Shown piece after piece: positions 35,071 to 51,184 of a stretch of DNA of 64,000 nt. This DNA comes from Castanea sativa (lineage: Eukaryota > Streptophyta > Magnoliopsida > Fagales > Fagaceae). The first letter of the stretch is position 1, and every line of letters starts with the position of its first letter. The notes beneath the pieces were generated by a model that saw only the letters and a program-made list of their open reading frames with translations, searched no databases and was not told the DNA's origin. The stretch covers positions 35,701,634-35,765,633 of the forward strand of contig NC_134014.1 of assembly GCF_040712315.1 (NCBI RefSeq). The letters are read 5' to 3'. The position numbers and the translations under genes are program-made.

Positions 35071-35293
35071 AAATAAATAAATAATGAAAAACTTTTTTTA
35101 GCATAAACAAAGAAAAAAACAGTGACATACTGACATAAATTTTATTTATTTATTTATTAAAAAAAAAAACTCGAGAGGTCGTTGTGATGGATTTATTGTT
35201 TACCCGTCACAACTTATTACCTCCACAGTTTGCTAAGAGAAAGTGGCATACATTTTTAAAGACTGAAAATAAAAATTGACGCCAAAGAACGCA
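35071..35293 (+). promoter_or_regulatory. Proximal upstream region of ALDH3F1
   Basis: AT-rich with poly-A tracts (35159-35169). No distinct TATA box was assigned. The upstream boundary coincides with the end of the duplicated segment. Confidence 0.4.
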
Positions 35294-41149
<5,856 letters not shown>

Positions 41150-41439
41150 CCATAGCATATCAAGTCAATTATGTGGAGATCAGAATGTCGCTGAATTTCA
41201 ACGATGTGGAGTAATGTGCTATACAAGCCTATCTATGTGGAAAGACTGAAAAACCTGCATCATATTGTGCTCATTGAGTTATCTTTAATTTTTTTTTTTT
41301 TTTTTTAAAGTTGGTTGTGCTTATTGAATATTGAGTACTTGAAAACATAAATTTCATTTTGTTTGTTTGGATGATACTAAACAGCTATAGTGCAATCATA
41401 CAGCATCACCTTGTGCCCTACTATTTCAGGTTTTCTCTA
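41150..41439. other. 3' flank of ALDH3F1
   Basis: Untranslated and downstream sequence with a T tract at 41289-41307. No specific polyadenylation signal was assigned. Confidence 0.4.
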
Positions 41440-41760
41440 AAGTTTGGGGGTATTTAGATTTTACACCATGACGTTTTAGAATTTGAATTTTACTTCCTAA
41501 ATTTTAGGGATATTTGGATTTTACTCCCTAAAATTTAGGGGTATTTAGATTTTATACCCTGAAGTTTTAGGATTTGGAAGTGTAAAATCCAAATACTCTC
41601 CAAACTTTAGGGAGTAAAATCCAAATTTTGAAACGTCAAGTATAAAATCCAAAACACCCTCAAACTTTAGATGGTAAAATTCAAATTCTAAAACTTCATG
41701 ATATAAAATCCAAACACTCCTAATTTTAGAAGTGTAATTTGCAATTTACCCTATAAAGTA
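41440..41760. mobile_element. Foldback MITE with internal sub-repeats
   Basis: The left half repeats TTTAGATTTTAC-type words (TTTAGGGGTATTTAGATTTTA). The right half repeats their complements (GTAAAATCCAAATACTC, CAAACTTTAG), ending GTGTAATTTGCAATTTACCC. The same family occurs at 50495-50900. Confidence 0.72.
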
Positions 41761-42847
41761 TGATGACTTTTAAAAGATTTGGTTTTTTTTTTCCTTATAT
41801 AAAATCCCAAAGGTTTGAAAAAATTTATGTTTTTTAGACATTTTTTTTTTTTTAATTTGGGAAAGATTTTAACTTTTTTAATCCTTCTTCTTTTTTATGT
41901 GTTCTTTTGGGTTTAGGTCCTTTTTATAAAAACTATAAAATTAATAACCTTGTAGATAATAATTTTCTAAAAAAGATTTTCTTTGAATTTTTTTTTTTTT
42001 ATAGAGTAAAAACACCAATGCAAAGAACGACTATATAAATTGGATCCACTTATATTAAATATTTATTTGGGAACAGCTTATTTAACTTTTTGTTGATTTT
42101 TATTTTATTTTATGAAATTATATTAAAATATACTTATACTTTAAAAAAAGTGAGGTTTTAAAAAGTTAAATATAAAAACTAAAAAAGCTAAAAGCTAACT
42201 TATAAGCTATATCCAAACACACACTAACAACCAAAAAAGAAAGGCTCTACAGTAACAACAACAAAAAAAAGGCTATACATTCTCCGAGTGGTTGTTCTTA
42301 GCATGCTAGTTGTTACATTATTTTGTATTATGATAACACTTTCTCTTTCTTAGCGCCGCATCCCACCTTCTATAGTAAGCAAAACTTTTATTAAGGGGGG
42401 AGAGAGGGGGGAGGGGAAGGAGCTCTATAGGGTACCTAGAGGGCATTTTATTTTAATTTAAGAAGTTTAAAAATATGAAAAATTATGTCTTTTTGGGACA
42501 ATTAAGTGTGTTTGTTTGGAGAGATTTTAGGGAGGATAGAAAATTTATTAGAGAAAAGTAGAGAGAAAAAAGTTTTATTGGTTGTTTGGTTGGGAGGGGG
42601 AGTGGGGAAAAAAAAATTTCATGGGGCTTAAGTATTCTCTCTGGGTCCACCAAAAAGTTTTCGAGCCAAAATAGGGAGAAAACTAGGGAAGATGCTTACT
42701 AACAAGAGCTACCCAAAATGCCGCACTACATTATTCTTTACTAACTTTTTTTTTTCTTTCTCTATTACTAATCTGCACACTCACGTTGTTCTCCTTTTTC
42801 TTTTTTTTTTCATCTCACTTTTATCTTTTTCTTTCTTTTGTTTATAT
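41761..42847. other. AT-rich intergenic sequence
   Basis: T-rich and A-rich stretches and a G-rich patch (42395-42425). No gene. The ORF at 42692-42961 is low-complexity (TTTCTTTT) sequence running into the LTR that starts at 42848. Confidence 0.5.
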
Positions 42848-44198
42848 TGTTGGGGTTTATGCCCTAAAATCCAATTTATTGGCATGTCTAAAATAATTAA
42901 ATTGATTAATTATATGAGACTATTTATAAATGAACTAATGAGACATTATCATAGTCCATGAGATACATTGTATGTGATTTAGTCACAGAAGATGTAAATC
43001 ACAAGTTTCTTGTAAACTCAAAATGTAGTTCGTATTCGGTAGTGAAATTGGGCGTTTCATCTGCGAAAACTAAAACATATTAACTAAGATAATTTGTCTT
43101 GATCATGGAAGTGGAGACTTCTAATTAATGTGTTGATGTGTCTTAAGAGTTAAGACATATTGAACTGGACCGTTGTGAGATTAATTATTTAATCAACAAC
43201 TGTCACCTGAATAATTAATCTCACGACTTTTTATTTCATAGACTCTCAATCCTGAAAGGGTAGTGGACCTGATCATGAAGTGTAGGTTACTTTGATATAT
43301 CAGGAGTGAGATCTAATATTCACGGCCAAAACCTCAATATGTTAGGTAACCACACGTAGTGTTAAGGGAACACATATTCTCAAGATAGAATCCATAATCT
43401 CTTTTTGTAGAGACACGAAATATCCATTTGAGATAAGTTTAATGGAAACTGGTTATTCAGGGTGCCTACTTTATATTTATTGAAATTGGATTTCAATAAA
43501 TGTGAATAACTAAAAGATTAAATCGGGTACTTAAGGATAAAATAATTGTTTACAAAGTGACAATTTTTTATAACTTTGTTCACTATGGATATTTCATGGA
43601 GGGGTCAAATGATATCATTAGAGTCTTGAGATATAATTTATTAATAAGGGCTAGAGTAATATTATATTTATATAGTGGTATTAAATATAATTAATGGTAA
43701 CTTAGGACTTGTCAAAAGTTGACAGATAAGCCCAAAGTCCATTGGAGTTAGAGTCTTATTTGTTCCCTTTGGTCCCATCTCAAGCCACAAACTAAAACCC
43801 AATTGGGTAGGCCCAAAAGATTAACCCAATTAGATAATCAATTTTTATTTAATAAGAGTTATTAAATAAAATAACTACAAAGGTAGTTAGAATGTATGTA
43901 TGATGAAGAGAAAGAAAACAGTTTTTCTCTACAAGGAGAAGAAGAATGATTTTTCTTTGAGAATCAACGTATATAAAGACTGATTAAGAGACCACACTTC
44001 TTGGGCACCATGTGGAATTGAGATGAAGATTAAATGTATTCTCAAGTCTTGGTTTTGAATTTCACTACATCAAGGTACACTTTCTATTATTTGTTCTAAA
44101 ATTCAAGGTTACATGTTATCTCTCATGAATGAAGTAGATCTGTGTTTGTTGTTTTCGCGATGTGTTTTGTATGAGATGCAAAACCAGTTTTTCCAACA
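42848..44198 (+). repeat. Solo LTR, about 1.35 kb, with perfect target duplication
   Basis: It starts TGTTGGGG and ends TTCCAACA. The flanks are identical 5-mers TATAT (42843-42847 and 44199-44203). No internal region, PBS or pol is present, so it is read as a solo LTR formed by LTR-LTR recombination. A second copy lies at 45357-47340. Strand is chosen from the TGTTGG/CCAACA order only. Confidence 0.8.
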
Positions 44199-45356
44199 TA
44201 TATCACCTTCTTCCATAGTTCCTTTCTCTTTTTTTTTTTTTTTTCCTTTCTCTGTTACTAATCTGCACGCTCACATTGTTTTGGGGTTTTTTTCATCTTA
44301 CTTTTTTCTTTTTCTTCCTTTTGTTTTTATCACTTTCTTCCATAGTTCCTTTCTCATTTTCTTTCACCAATTTTTGGATCTGACTTGTGCCTTTAAAATA
44401 ATAATTAAAAAAAGGTGGAATGTCCATACATAATTTTTTAAATAAATAAATTGTATAAAAATTGTATTGCCTTTTGTTTTATTTAATAGGGACATAATTG
44501 TAAATTTATATTAACTTCATTTTCCATCCTCCCAACCAAACACATAAGAGAGAAAACTAAATCTTTTCTATACCCCCACTTTTCTATCACTTGTCAATTT
44601 TCTATCCTCTCACTTTTCTACCATTTCAACCAAACAGAGCAAATCCTGTAATGAAAGTAGACAAAATGACTACATTGAATAAAAGTAAAATTTATAAGAC
44701 TAAAATGAATAAGTAAGAAGTTATAGGATTGAATTGAATTTTGAGTACAATAAATGGTGCAATACTAATAATTTGTAATTAAAAAAAAAATGTTGTCACT
44801 AATGGAAAAAATTTATCTTGAAAGTCGTTTGAAATTCATTACATGACGATTTATAAAACTATCCACTCATACTTTTAGTCATAAACTCATATGACATATT
44901 TAATGAATTATGTAACTTGTTTAAATAACACATGTTGATAATACCCAAAAAAAAAAGTGGGCCACATGTTTAAAAATAGTCTTGGAAAACCTACTCGGAG
45001 AAATCACTCAATCACAACACACTGGTGTGATATCAAGCTTAACTTCTCAAATACTTAAGTTAAGAACTCACAATAATCTAACTTATCTAAGAAAGGAAAA
45101 AAATGATAGAGATTTAAGAGTTTTGTACTCATGCCTAAAAATGGGGGTGATTTGGCACCTATTTAGGAGTTTTGTTTGGCTATTTTTCCTTTAATTTACT
45201 CAATTTTTCTTATTTGTAGTGTGATGACAAACAAAAGGTAAAAACCCCAAGATTTACTCCCATGATTGGAAATAATAAGTTGATAAAGCAAAGATCACCT
45301 ATTGAGAATCAAAGGGATGTATTAGACCTTTGCATAATAAGATCTTTATCCTTATT
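44199..45356. other. Intergenic sequence
   Basis: Starts with a pyrimidine-rich block that resembles the left flank of the solo LTR (CTATTACTAATCTGCACACTC versus CTGTTACTAATCTGCACGCTC), so the LTR sits within or beside a local direct duplication. ORFs at 44113-44433 and 44982-45194 lack domains. Confidence 0.5.
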
Positions 45357-47340
45357 TGCTTTAGGGTTTGTGCCCTAAAATCCAATTTATTGACATGTCA
45401 TAAATAATTAAATTGTTTAATTATATGAGACTATTTATAAATGAACTAATGGGACGTTATCATAGTCCATGAGATGCATTGTATGTGATTTAGTCACAAA
45501 AGATGTAAATCATAAGTTCCTCGTAAACTCAAAATGTAGTTCGTAGTCGGTGATGAAATTGGGCGTTTCATCTACGAAGACTATAATACATCAACTAAGA
45601 TGATTTGTCTTGATCATGGAAGTGGAGACTTCTAGTTGATGTGTTGATTTGTTTCAAGAGTTAAGACATATTGAACTGGACTGCTGTGAGATTAATTATT
45701 CAATCAACAATTGTCACCTGAATAATTAATCTCACAACTTCTAATTTCATAAACTCTCAATCCTGTAAGGGTAGTGAACTCAATCATGAAATGTAGGTTA
45801 CTTTGATATATCAGAAGTGAGATCTAATATTCACGGTCAAAACCTCAGTATATTGGGTAACCACACGTAGTGTTGAGAGAACACATATTCTCAAGATGAA
45901 ATCCATAATCTCTTTTAATAGAGACACGAAATATCCATAAGTTTAATGGGAACTGATTATTCAGAATGCCCACTTTATATTTATTGAAATTGGATTTCAA
46001 TAAATGTGAATAACTAAAAGATTAAACCAGGTACTCAAGGATAAAATAGTTGTTTACAAAGTGACAGTTTATTACGACTTTGTTCACTGTGGATATTTCA
46101 TAGAGAGATCAAATGATATCATTAAAGTCTTGGGATATAATTTATTAATAAAGGCTAGAGTGATATTATATTTATATAGTAGTATTAAATATAATTAATG
46201 GTAACTTTGGACTTGTCAAAAGTTGACAGATAAGCTCAAGGCCCATTGGAGCTAGAGTCTTATTTGTTCCCTTTGATCCCATCTCAAACCACAAACTAAA
46301 GCCCAATTGGATAGGCCCAAAAGGCTAACCCAATTAAATAATCAAATTTTATTTAATAAGGATTATTAAATAAAGTAACTACAAAAATAGTTAGAATGTA
46401 CGTGTAGGAACACAATTTTCAGACAAAGCCCAAAATGTAAGGGATCTTGGCCTAGTGAACCTAGAACAATAAATTTGTAGAGAGTGGGTCAAAGAGCTAG
46501 GCTTTAATGCATGGATAACAGTTAATATGGTTGTGGATGATGAGCCAACAAGAATTGAACCCGGTTTGTACGAGAAAGTTTGTCCTCAGCACAGTCCGAG
46601 GAGCTTTATTCTAGTATATATTGGATGACAATGGTTACAGGAGTTGTTGAGATTGCTATAGTGCTTTCTCTTCTCCTTTTTTCATCCCCCTTTCTCTAGA
46701 ATCTTTACCCTTATTTATATTACATATCTCCCTTCATCCTTACCCTACACGTGGACTACATGTGGACAGTTGATGGTTTATGTTAATACTTATCCCATCA
46801 GCCCCCTCTAAAAGTCTTCTGGGGTGACTGTAAGACTGCCATAATATTGTTCAAATGTCACTTCCTCATTAATGCGGTGGAAACAATTTTACCTTAGATA
46901 TTTTTGAGTCTTTATCCCTTTTATACATTCATGATGCTCGTTGCTATCATTAGAACTTCCTGAAAGGTCATCCTTGATCATTAGGATCTATATCAAATTT
47001 GCGTTTAGTTTTATCCGAGGAAATAGTACTCCTCGGACTCGGACCACCCATGCTTCTCGGCCAAAACCACATGCTCTCGGCCAAATCCCAAAATCCATGA
47101 CCCCACAATACATATGATGAAAAGAAAGAAAACAAAAAAAAAAGTTTTTCTCTACAAGGAGAAGAAGAATGATTTTTCTTTGAGAATCATCGTACATAAA
47201 GACTGATTGAGAGACTATACTTCTTGGACACCATGTGGAATTGAGATGAAGATTAAAGGTATTCTCATGAATGAAGTAAATTCGTGATTGTTACTTCCAC
47301 TATGTGTTTTGTATGAGATGCAAAACCAGATTTTCCAATA
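45357..47340 (+). repeat. Second copy of the 1.35-kb LTR, interrupted
   Basis: Homologous throughout to 42848-44198 (AAATCCAATTTATTG, GGGCGTTTCATC, GTGGATATTTCAT, ACTTGTCAAAAGTTGACAG, CACCATGTGGAATTGAG, GATGCAAAACCAG). It is split by an insertion at 46403-47107. Its ends are degraded (TGCTTTAG and CCAATA) and no target duplication is evident, so this copy looks older. Confidence 0.8.
46403..47107 (+). repeat. Nested solo LTR, about 705 bp, Tat-related
   Basis: From TGTAGGAACA to ACCCCACA, inserted in the older LTR between words contiguous in its sister copy (GAATGTATGTATGATGA). Flanks GTACG and ATACA fit a 5-bp duplication with two G-to-A changes. It resembles the LTR of the Tat element in length, end structure and words (CATTAATG-GG, AGTCCGAGGAG, CTCCTCGGAC), so it is probably a distant family member. 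The minus-strand ORF at 46988-47197 spans its edge and is not a gene. Confidence 0.7.
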
Positions 47341-48175
47341 GTTGCTTGTTTAAATAGTTAGATGGTAAGACCTAGTAGGTAGATAACTGTTGTCAGTGAT
47401 CACAAATGAATCATTTTATAAGTCAAGTCATCAATTAATAGACTATAATTTTTTTTTGTTAAATTGGTTTAAGGAAAACTTTAGTCTTAAACATTATTAT
47501 TTGGATTACCTTGAGGTGTACTTTCCTTCAATAAATAAGGGCATGTTTGGTAGACTGTAATAGACGCTGTAATATAATAGTTATTCTTATAGTTTAGTTA
47601 TTCTTTAATTTAGTATTGTTTTTATTACAAGGAATAGTCATTCTTTATGAATAGCTATTCTTTAAAATGAGGAATAGCTATTCCTCTTTAAAAGGTTATA
47701 TTAATTATTTTTTAGTAATTGCAATAATTTCAAAACTTAATATATTTTCAAATAAAAAAACTTTTCATATATATCTAACAATTATAAAAATAACACATAT
47801 CTCTCTTAAATTTAAAAATAACAATTTTTAAGGAGATAAAATTGTATGAGTAAAATATTTCTCAAAATAAATATTAAGTTTCATTCTAATGTTATAACTC
47901 ACAACTAAACTAATAAATAAGTTTAATTATTACATTACAATACATTTTATTACTAGTAATAAAAATTACAATTTTTATCGTGATTCTCATTCAGTATTCC
48001 GAAGGTAACTAAATAAATAAATAAGTAGTGTAATTTCCCACGTGCACATGGTCCCGGAATAAGGACCCCCACTTGCAAAAGCAAGTGAGAGAGATTCACA
48101 AACATGCACTTTCTAGGTTCCACACGTATTCCCTGCTAGAGCCGTCAGATCACAGATCTATAAATTTCCATTTCC
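47341..48175. other. Upstream region of the oxidoreductase-like gene
   Basis: AT-rich. At about 47540-47700 the word AATAGCTATTCCT and variants recur in both orientations, suggestive of a MITE. No gene is seen. Confidence 0.4.
48039..48044. promoter_or_regulatory. G-box CACGTG
   Basis: CACGTG 132-137 bp upstream of the ATG at 48176. This palindrome is the binding core of plant bZIP and bHLH factors; use here is inferred from position only. Confidence 0.35.
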
Positions 48176-48619
48176 ATGGAAACGGCTGTATACCATGGAA
48201 TAAACGTTCCGTACACGTCATCAACAGCCAATCATCGTCGACCAAAGACCCAGAATGTCCTCCGAGTCCAAGCCCATGTTTCCTTTGCCATGAGACGAGC
48301 CTCTGCCAATATATTCCTCATCAAACTCAGCAATCGCCTCCAAAATCCACAACCCTTTTGCGCTCACACCCACAACTCCATGGCCGAAAAGGACCCATCA
48401 AGCAAAGCTCAACCATTTGAATCAAAAACTGAAGGCATCAAGAACAAGCAGCTAGAAGAAGAAGAAGAAGAATCGAAGAAATTGCCTCCGCCGCCAGAGA
48501 AGCCATTGCCAGGGGATTGTTGTGGCAGTGGATGCGTGCGGTGCGTGTGGGACGTGTATTATGAGGAGCTCGAGGAATATGACAAGCTTTACAAAACTGA
48601 TTCTAAGCCCAAATCTTGA
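48176..48619 (+). CDS. Oxidoreductase-like domain protein (OXLD1-type), intronless
   Basis: 147 aa from ATG 48176, or 109 aa from the in-frame ATG at 48290. The C-terminal segment PPPPEKPLPGDCCGSGCVRCVWDVYYEELEEYDKL is the Oxidored-like domain (Pfam family), with its CC-x-SGC-x-x-C cysteines and the WDVY-EEL signature. The family is widespread in eukaryotes and its reaction is not established. The segment after 48290 (MRRASANIFLIKLSNRLQ) is basic, hydrophobic and lacks acidic residues, like a mitochondrial presequence, so 48290 may be the real start. A glutamate-rich linker (LEEEEEESKK) precedes the domain. No introns are needed. Confidence 0.85.
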   Translation: METAVYHGINVPYTSSTANHRRPKTQNVLRVQAHVSFAMRRASANIFLIKLSNRLQNPQPFCAHTHNSMAEKDPSSKAQPFESKTEGIKNKQLEEEEEESKKLPPPPEKPLPGDCCGSGCVRCVWDVYYEELEEYDKLYKTDSKPKS

Positions 48620-50489
48620 AGTTTATTGTTTTGTTTTGTTTTGTTCTGTTCGATTAGTTAGCTTGACTTGTTCAAGGATATGTGTTTGTTGGAATTGGAT
48701 ACAGATTTTTCAATTGTTGTGCTTTATTTGATGATGAGTTGTTACTGAAAAAGGATTTGTCTTCCCAATTGTTGGGAAATCATTCTTTGTGGATCAAATT
48801 AAATTGGGTTCTTTTTGCTCTAAAGCGTGCAATTGTTGATGAATTGTCTATAGAAGGCTGTTTTCTTTACCCTTATTAGAAGATTTGAACGATGAGTTTT
48901 AGATGAAGTTCTTTTGCAGAAAACTAAAATACTGTGTTATTACAGGAAATTGTTACTTTTTGAAATTTTAGGGACCGAAGTGCAAAATAGGCAAAACTTA
49001 AATTACAAAAATTGTTGTTTTCCCCTTTGTAATGTTAGGAGCAAAGCGTTCCAAGTTCCAACTGAAAAATCAGACACTTTGAAAATGGTGGACAACCATT
49101 GTGTTATGTTAGTGGTACAAGATAAAAAAGATTCAAACTATATGTTGAGAGGATTCAAACAAGATTAAAAAAAAAAAAATTCAAACTCAAAAAGGGGTGT
49201 GTAAAAAAAGGACTTTTCTGCTTCTAAACAAAAGGAGTTTTAAAAATAAATTCAAACTCAAGAAGGGGTGTGTAAAAAAAATGACTTTTCTGCTTCTAAA
49301 CAAAAGGAGTTTTCTCTATGTAAAATAAATGGGAAAAATCTGTTGAATACTTGAATCCAAATGTTGTGGCAGAAACTTTGAATGAGATATTTTGAAATAA
49401 TTTTTTATATAACATTGTAATTGAATATTTCATATGTTGATCATAATTTTCGCTATATTACTTTTTAGTTTTTACATTATCATTAGTATCATTATCATTA
49501 TTGTACATTACTCTTCACACAATCGATAGTATCGTTATTATCATCTTTATCACTACATTACTTTTCATACTATCACTGATATCCTTGTCATCATTCTTGT
49601 CACTGCGTTACTTTTCATATTATCACTAGTATCATTGTCGTCATCCTTGTCACTGTGTTACTTTCACATTATCACTAGTATCATTGTCATCATCTTTGTT
49701 ATTGCAATCGCTTCCAATAATTTTATTTACATGTTGTCTGTCTTGCCATTGTCATTGCCACCACTACAACCCGGAGTTATTATCACCATCATCAACACCA
49801 CCACATGATTGCCATTGTCACTGTTGTTCCTCACCACCATCACTACTATTTATTATCACACCAAATTATTTTTCATCCGTGTAAAATAATTACCTTTGAA
49901 CTATAATGCGAGTATCAATTTAATTGTTAAACTTTTGGTTTGAGGAACTTACTAATTGCTTTGTAACAAATTAAACCTTCTAGTAGTGTTTTCCAAATTT
50001 TAATGTGGAATCTAACATTGATCCTTTACTGTTAACAGTGCACAATTTATTGCTTAATCCCCCCGCCCCCCTTTTTCTTTGCCTCTATCTACATATAAGT
50101 TTCTTGCTTTGCCAAACAAATTTATTGTTTCTTAGTTAGAAAATTGAACATCTTTCGGTCTTTTGATCTATAGAAAGTAATCTTAATGACACTAAATTGT
50201 TTAAACGTGCAATAGAATAAATGGATTAGGTTTCTCTAAGCTCATAAGGTAAGTCCATTATAAAATTCTTAAAGTCTTATTTATCTATTTTCATATAAGT
50301 GAATTAGATTTTACTACGTGGTCAATAATTTAAATAAATAGCAAAATGGTAATAGACAACTTAAAAAAAAAATGATGACGTGATGTAATTCACTCATTTC
50401 AAAATAAATAGATGTATGACATTTATATTAGATCCAACTCATCCAAGTTTATCCCATTTGCTGATCTCACTTTACTTTTTTGTTTTTAT
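48620..50489. repeat. Intergenic sequence with local tandem and simple repeats
   Basis: Two copies of a roughly 71-bp unit (about 49178-49320, containing AGGGGTGTGTAAAAAAA and TTCTGCTTCTAAACAAAAGGAG). Degenerate ATCATT/TATCACTAGTATCATTGTC trinucleotide-like repeats at about 49480-49860. ORFs at 48682-49168 and 49684-49884 are not supported by any domain. Confidence 0.6.
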
Positions 50490-50494
50490 TTTTT

Positions 50495-50900
50495 AGGATA
50501 AATTGCAAATTACACCCCTAAAGTTTGTTGTTGTTTGGATTTTACACTATGAAGTTTTAGAATTTGGATTTTATCTCTTGAAATTTGGGGGTGTTTAGAT
50601 TTTATACCCTAATGTTTCAAAATTTGGATTTTACCCCTTAAATTTTAGGGGTATTTAGATTTTATTCATTAAAGTTTGAGAGTGTTTGGATTTTACACTA
50701 TAAAGTTTCAAAATTTGGGGTGTAAACAGGTGTAAAATCTAAACACCCTCAAAATTTAGGAGAGTAAAATTTAAATTCTAAAATGTCAGGACGTAAAATT
50801 CAAACACCCTCAAACTTCATACTGTCGATTTCAAATTTTAAAATTTCAGAACTTAAAATCTAATCTCACCCAAACTTTGAGTGTAATTTATAATTTAAAA
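50495..50900. mobile_element. Foldback MITE, second family member
   Basis: Left end GGATAAATTGCAAATTACACCCC; the right end GAGTGTAATTTATAATTTA is roughly its complement. It is packed with TTTGGATTTTAC words on the left half and GTAAAATCTAAACACC complements on the right, as at 41440-41760. Confidence 0.72.
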
Positions 50901-50979
50901 AATAGGTACATTCTAAGCTATATACATTGAATAATGTGCACTGGTTTTTGTATGTAGTTTATATTATGAGAGAAAAACT

Positions 50980-51002
50980 AAAATTGAGAGAGAGAGAGAG
51001 AG
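50980..51002. repeat. (GA)n tract upstream of the glutaredoxin
   Basis: About eleven GA units some 180 bp upstream of the ATG, common in plant promoters. Confidence 0.8.
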
Positions 51003-51184
51003 CCCAGTAGAGATGACAAGCCCGCTAGGCTTCAAGAAACTGGGCCATGGGCCCGTGGATTATGTTATCACAGGGATTTTGTTGTTAAATATTCATTGGG
51101 AGCTCTAGACTAAATGCGTATATATGTCGGAGTTGAAAACTAGGAAAAACGACAGCGGTGTTGGAGACACGTAACGTAACGAAG

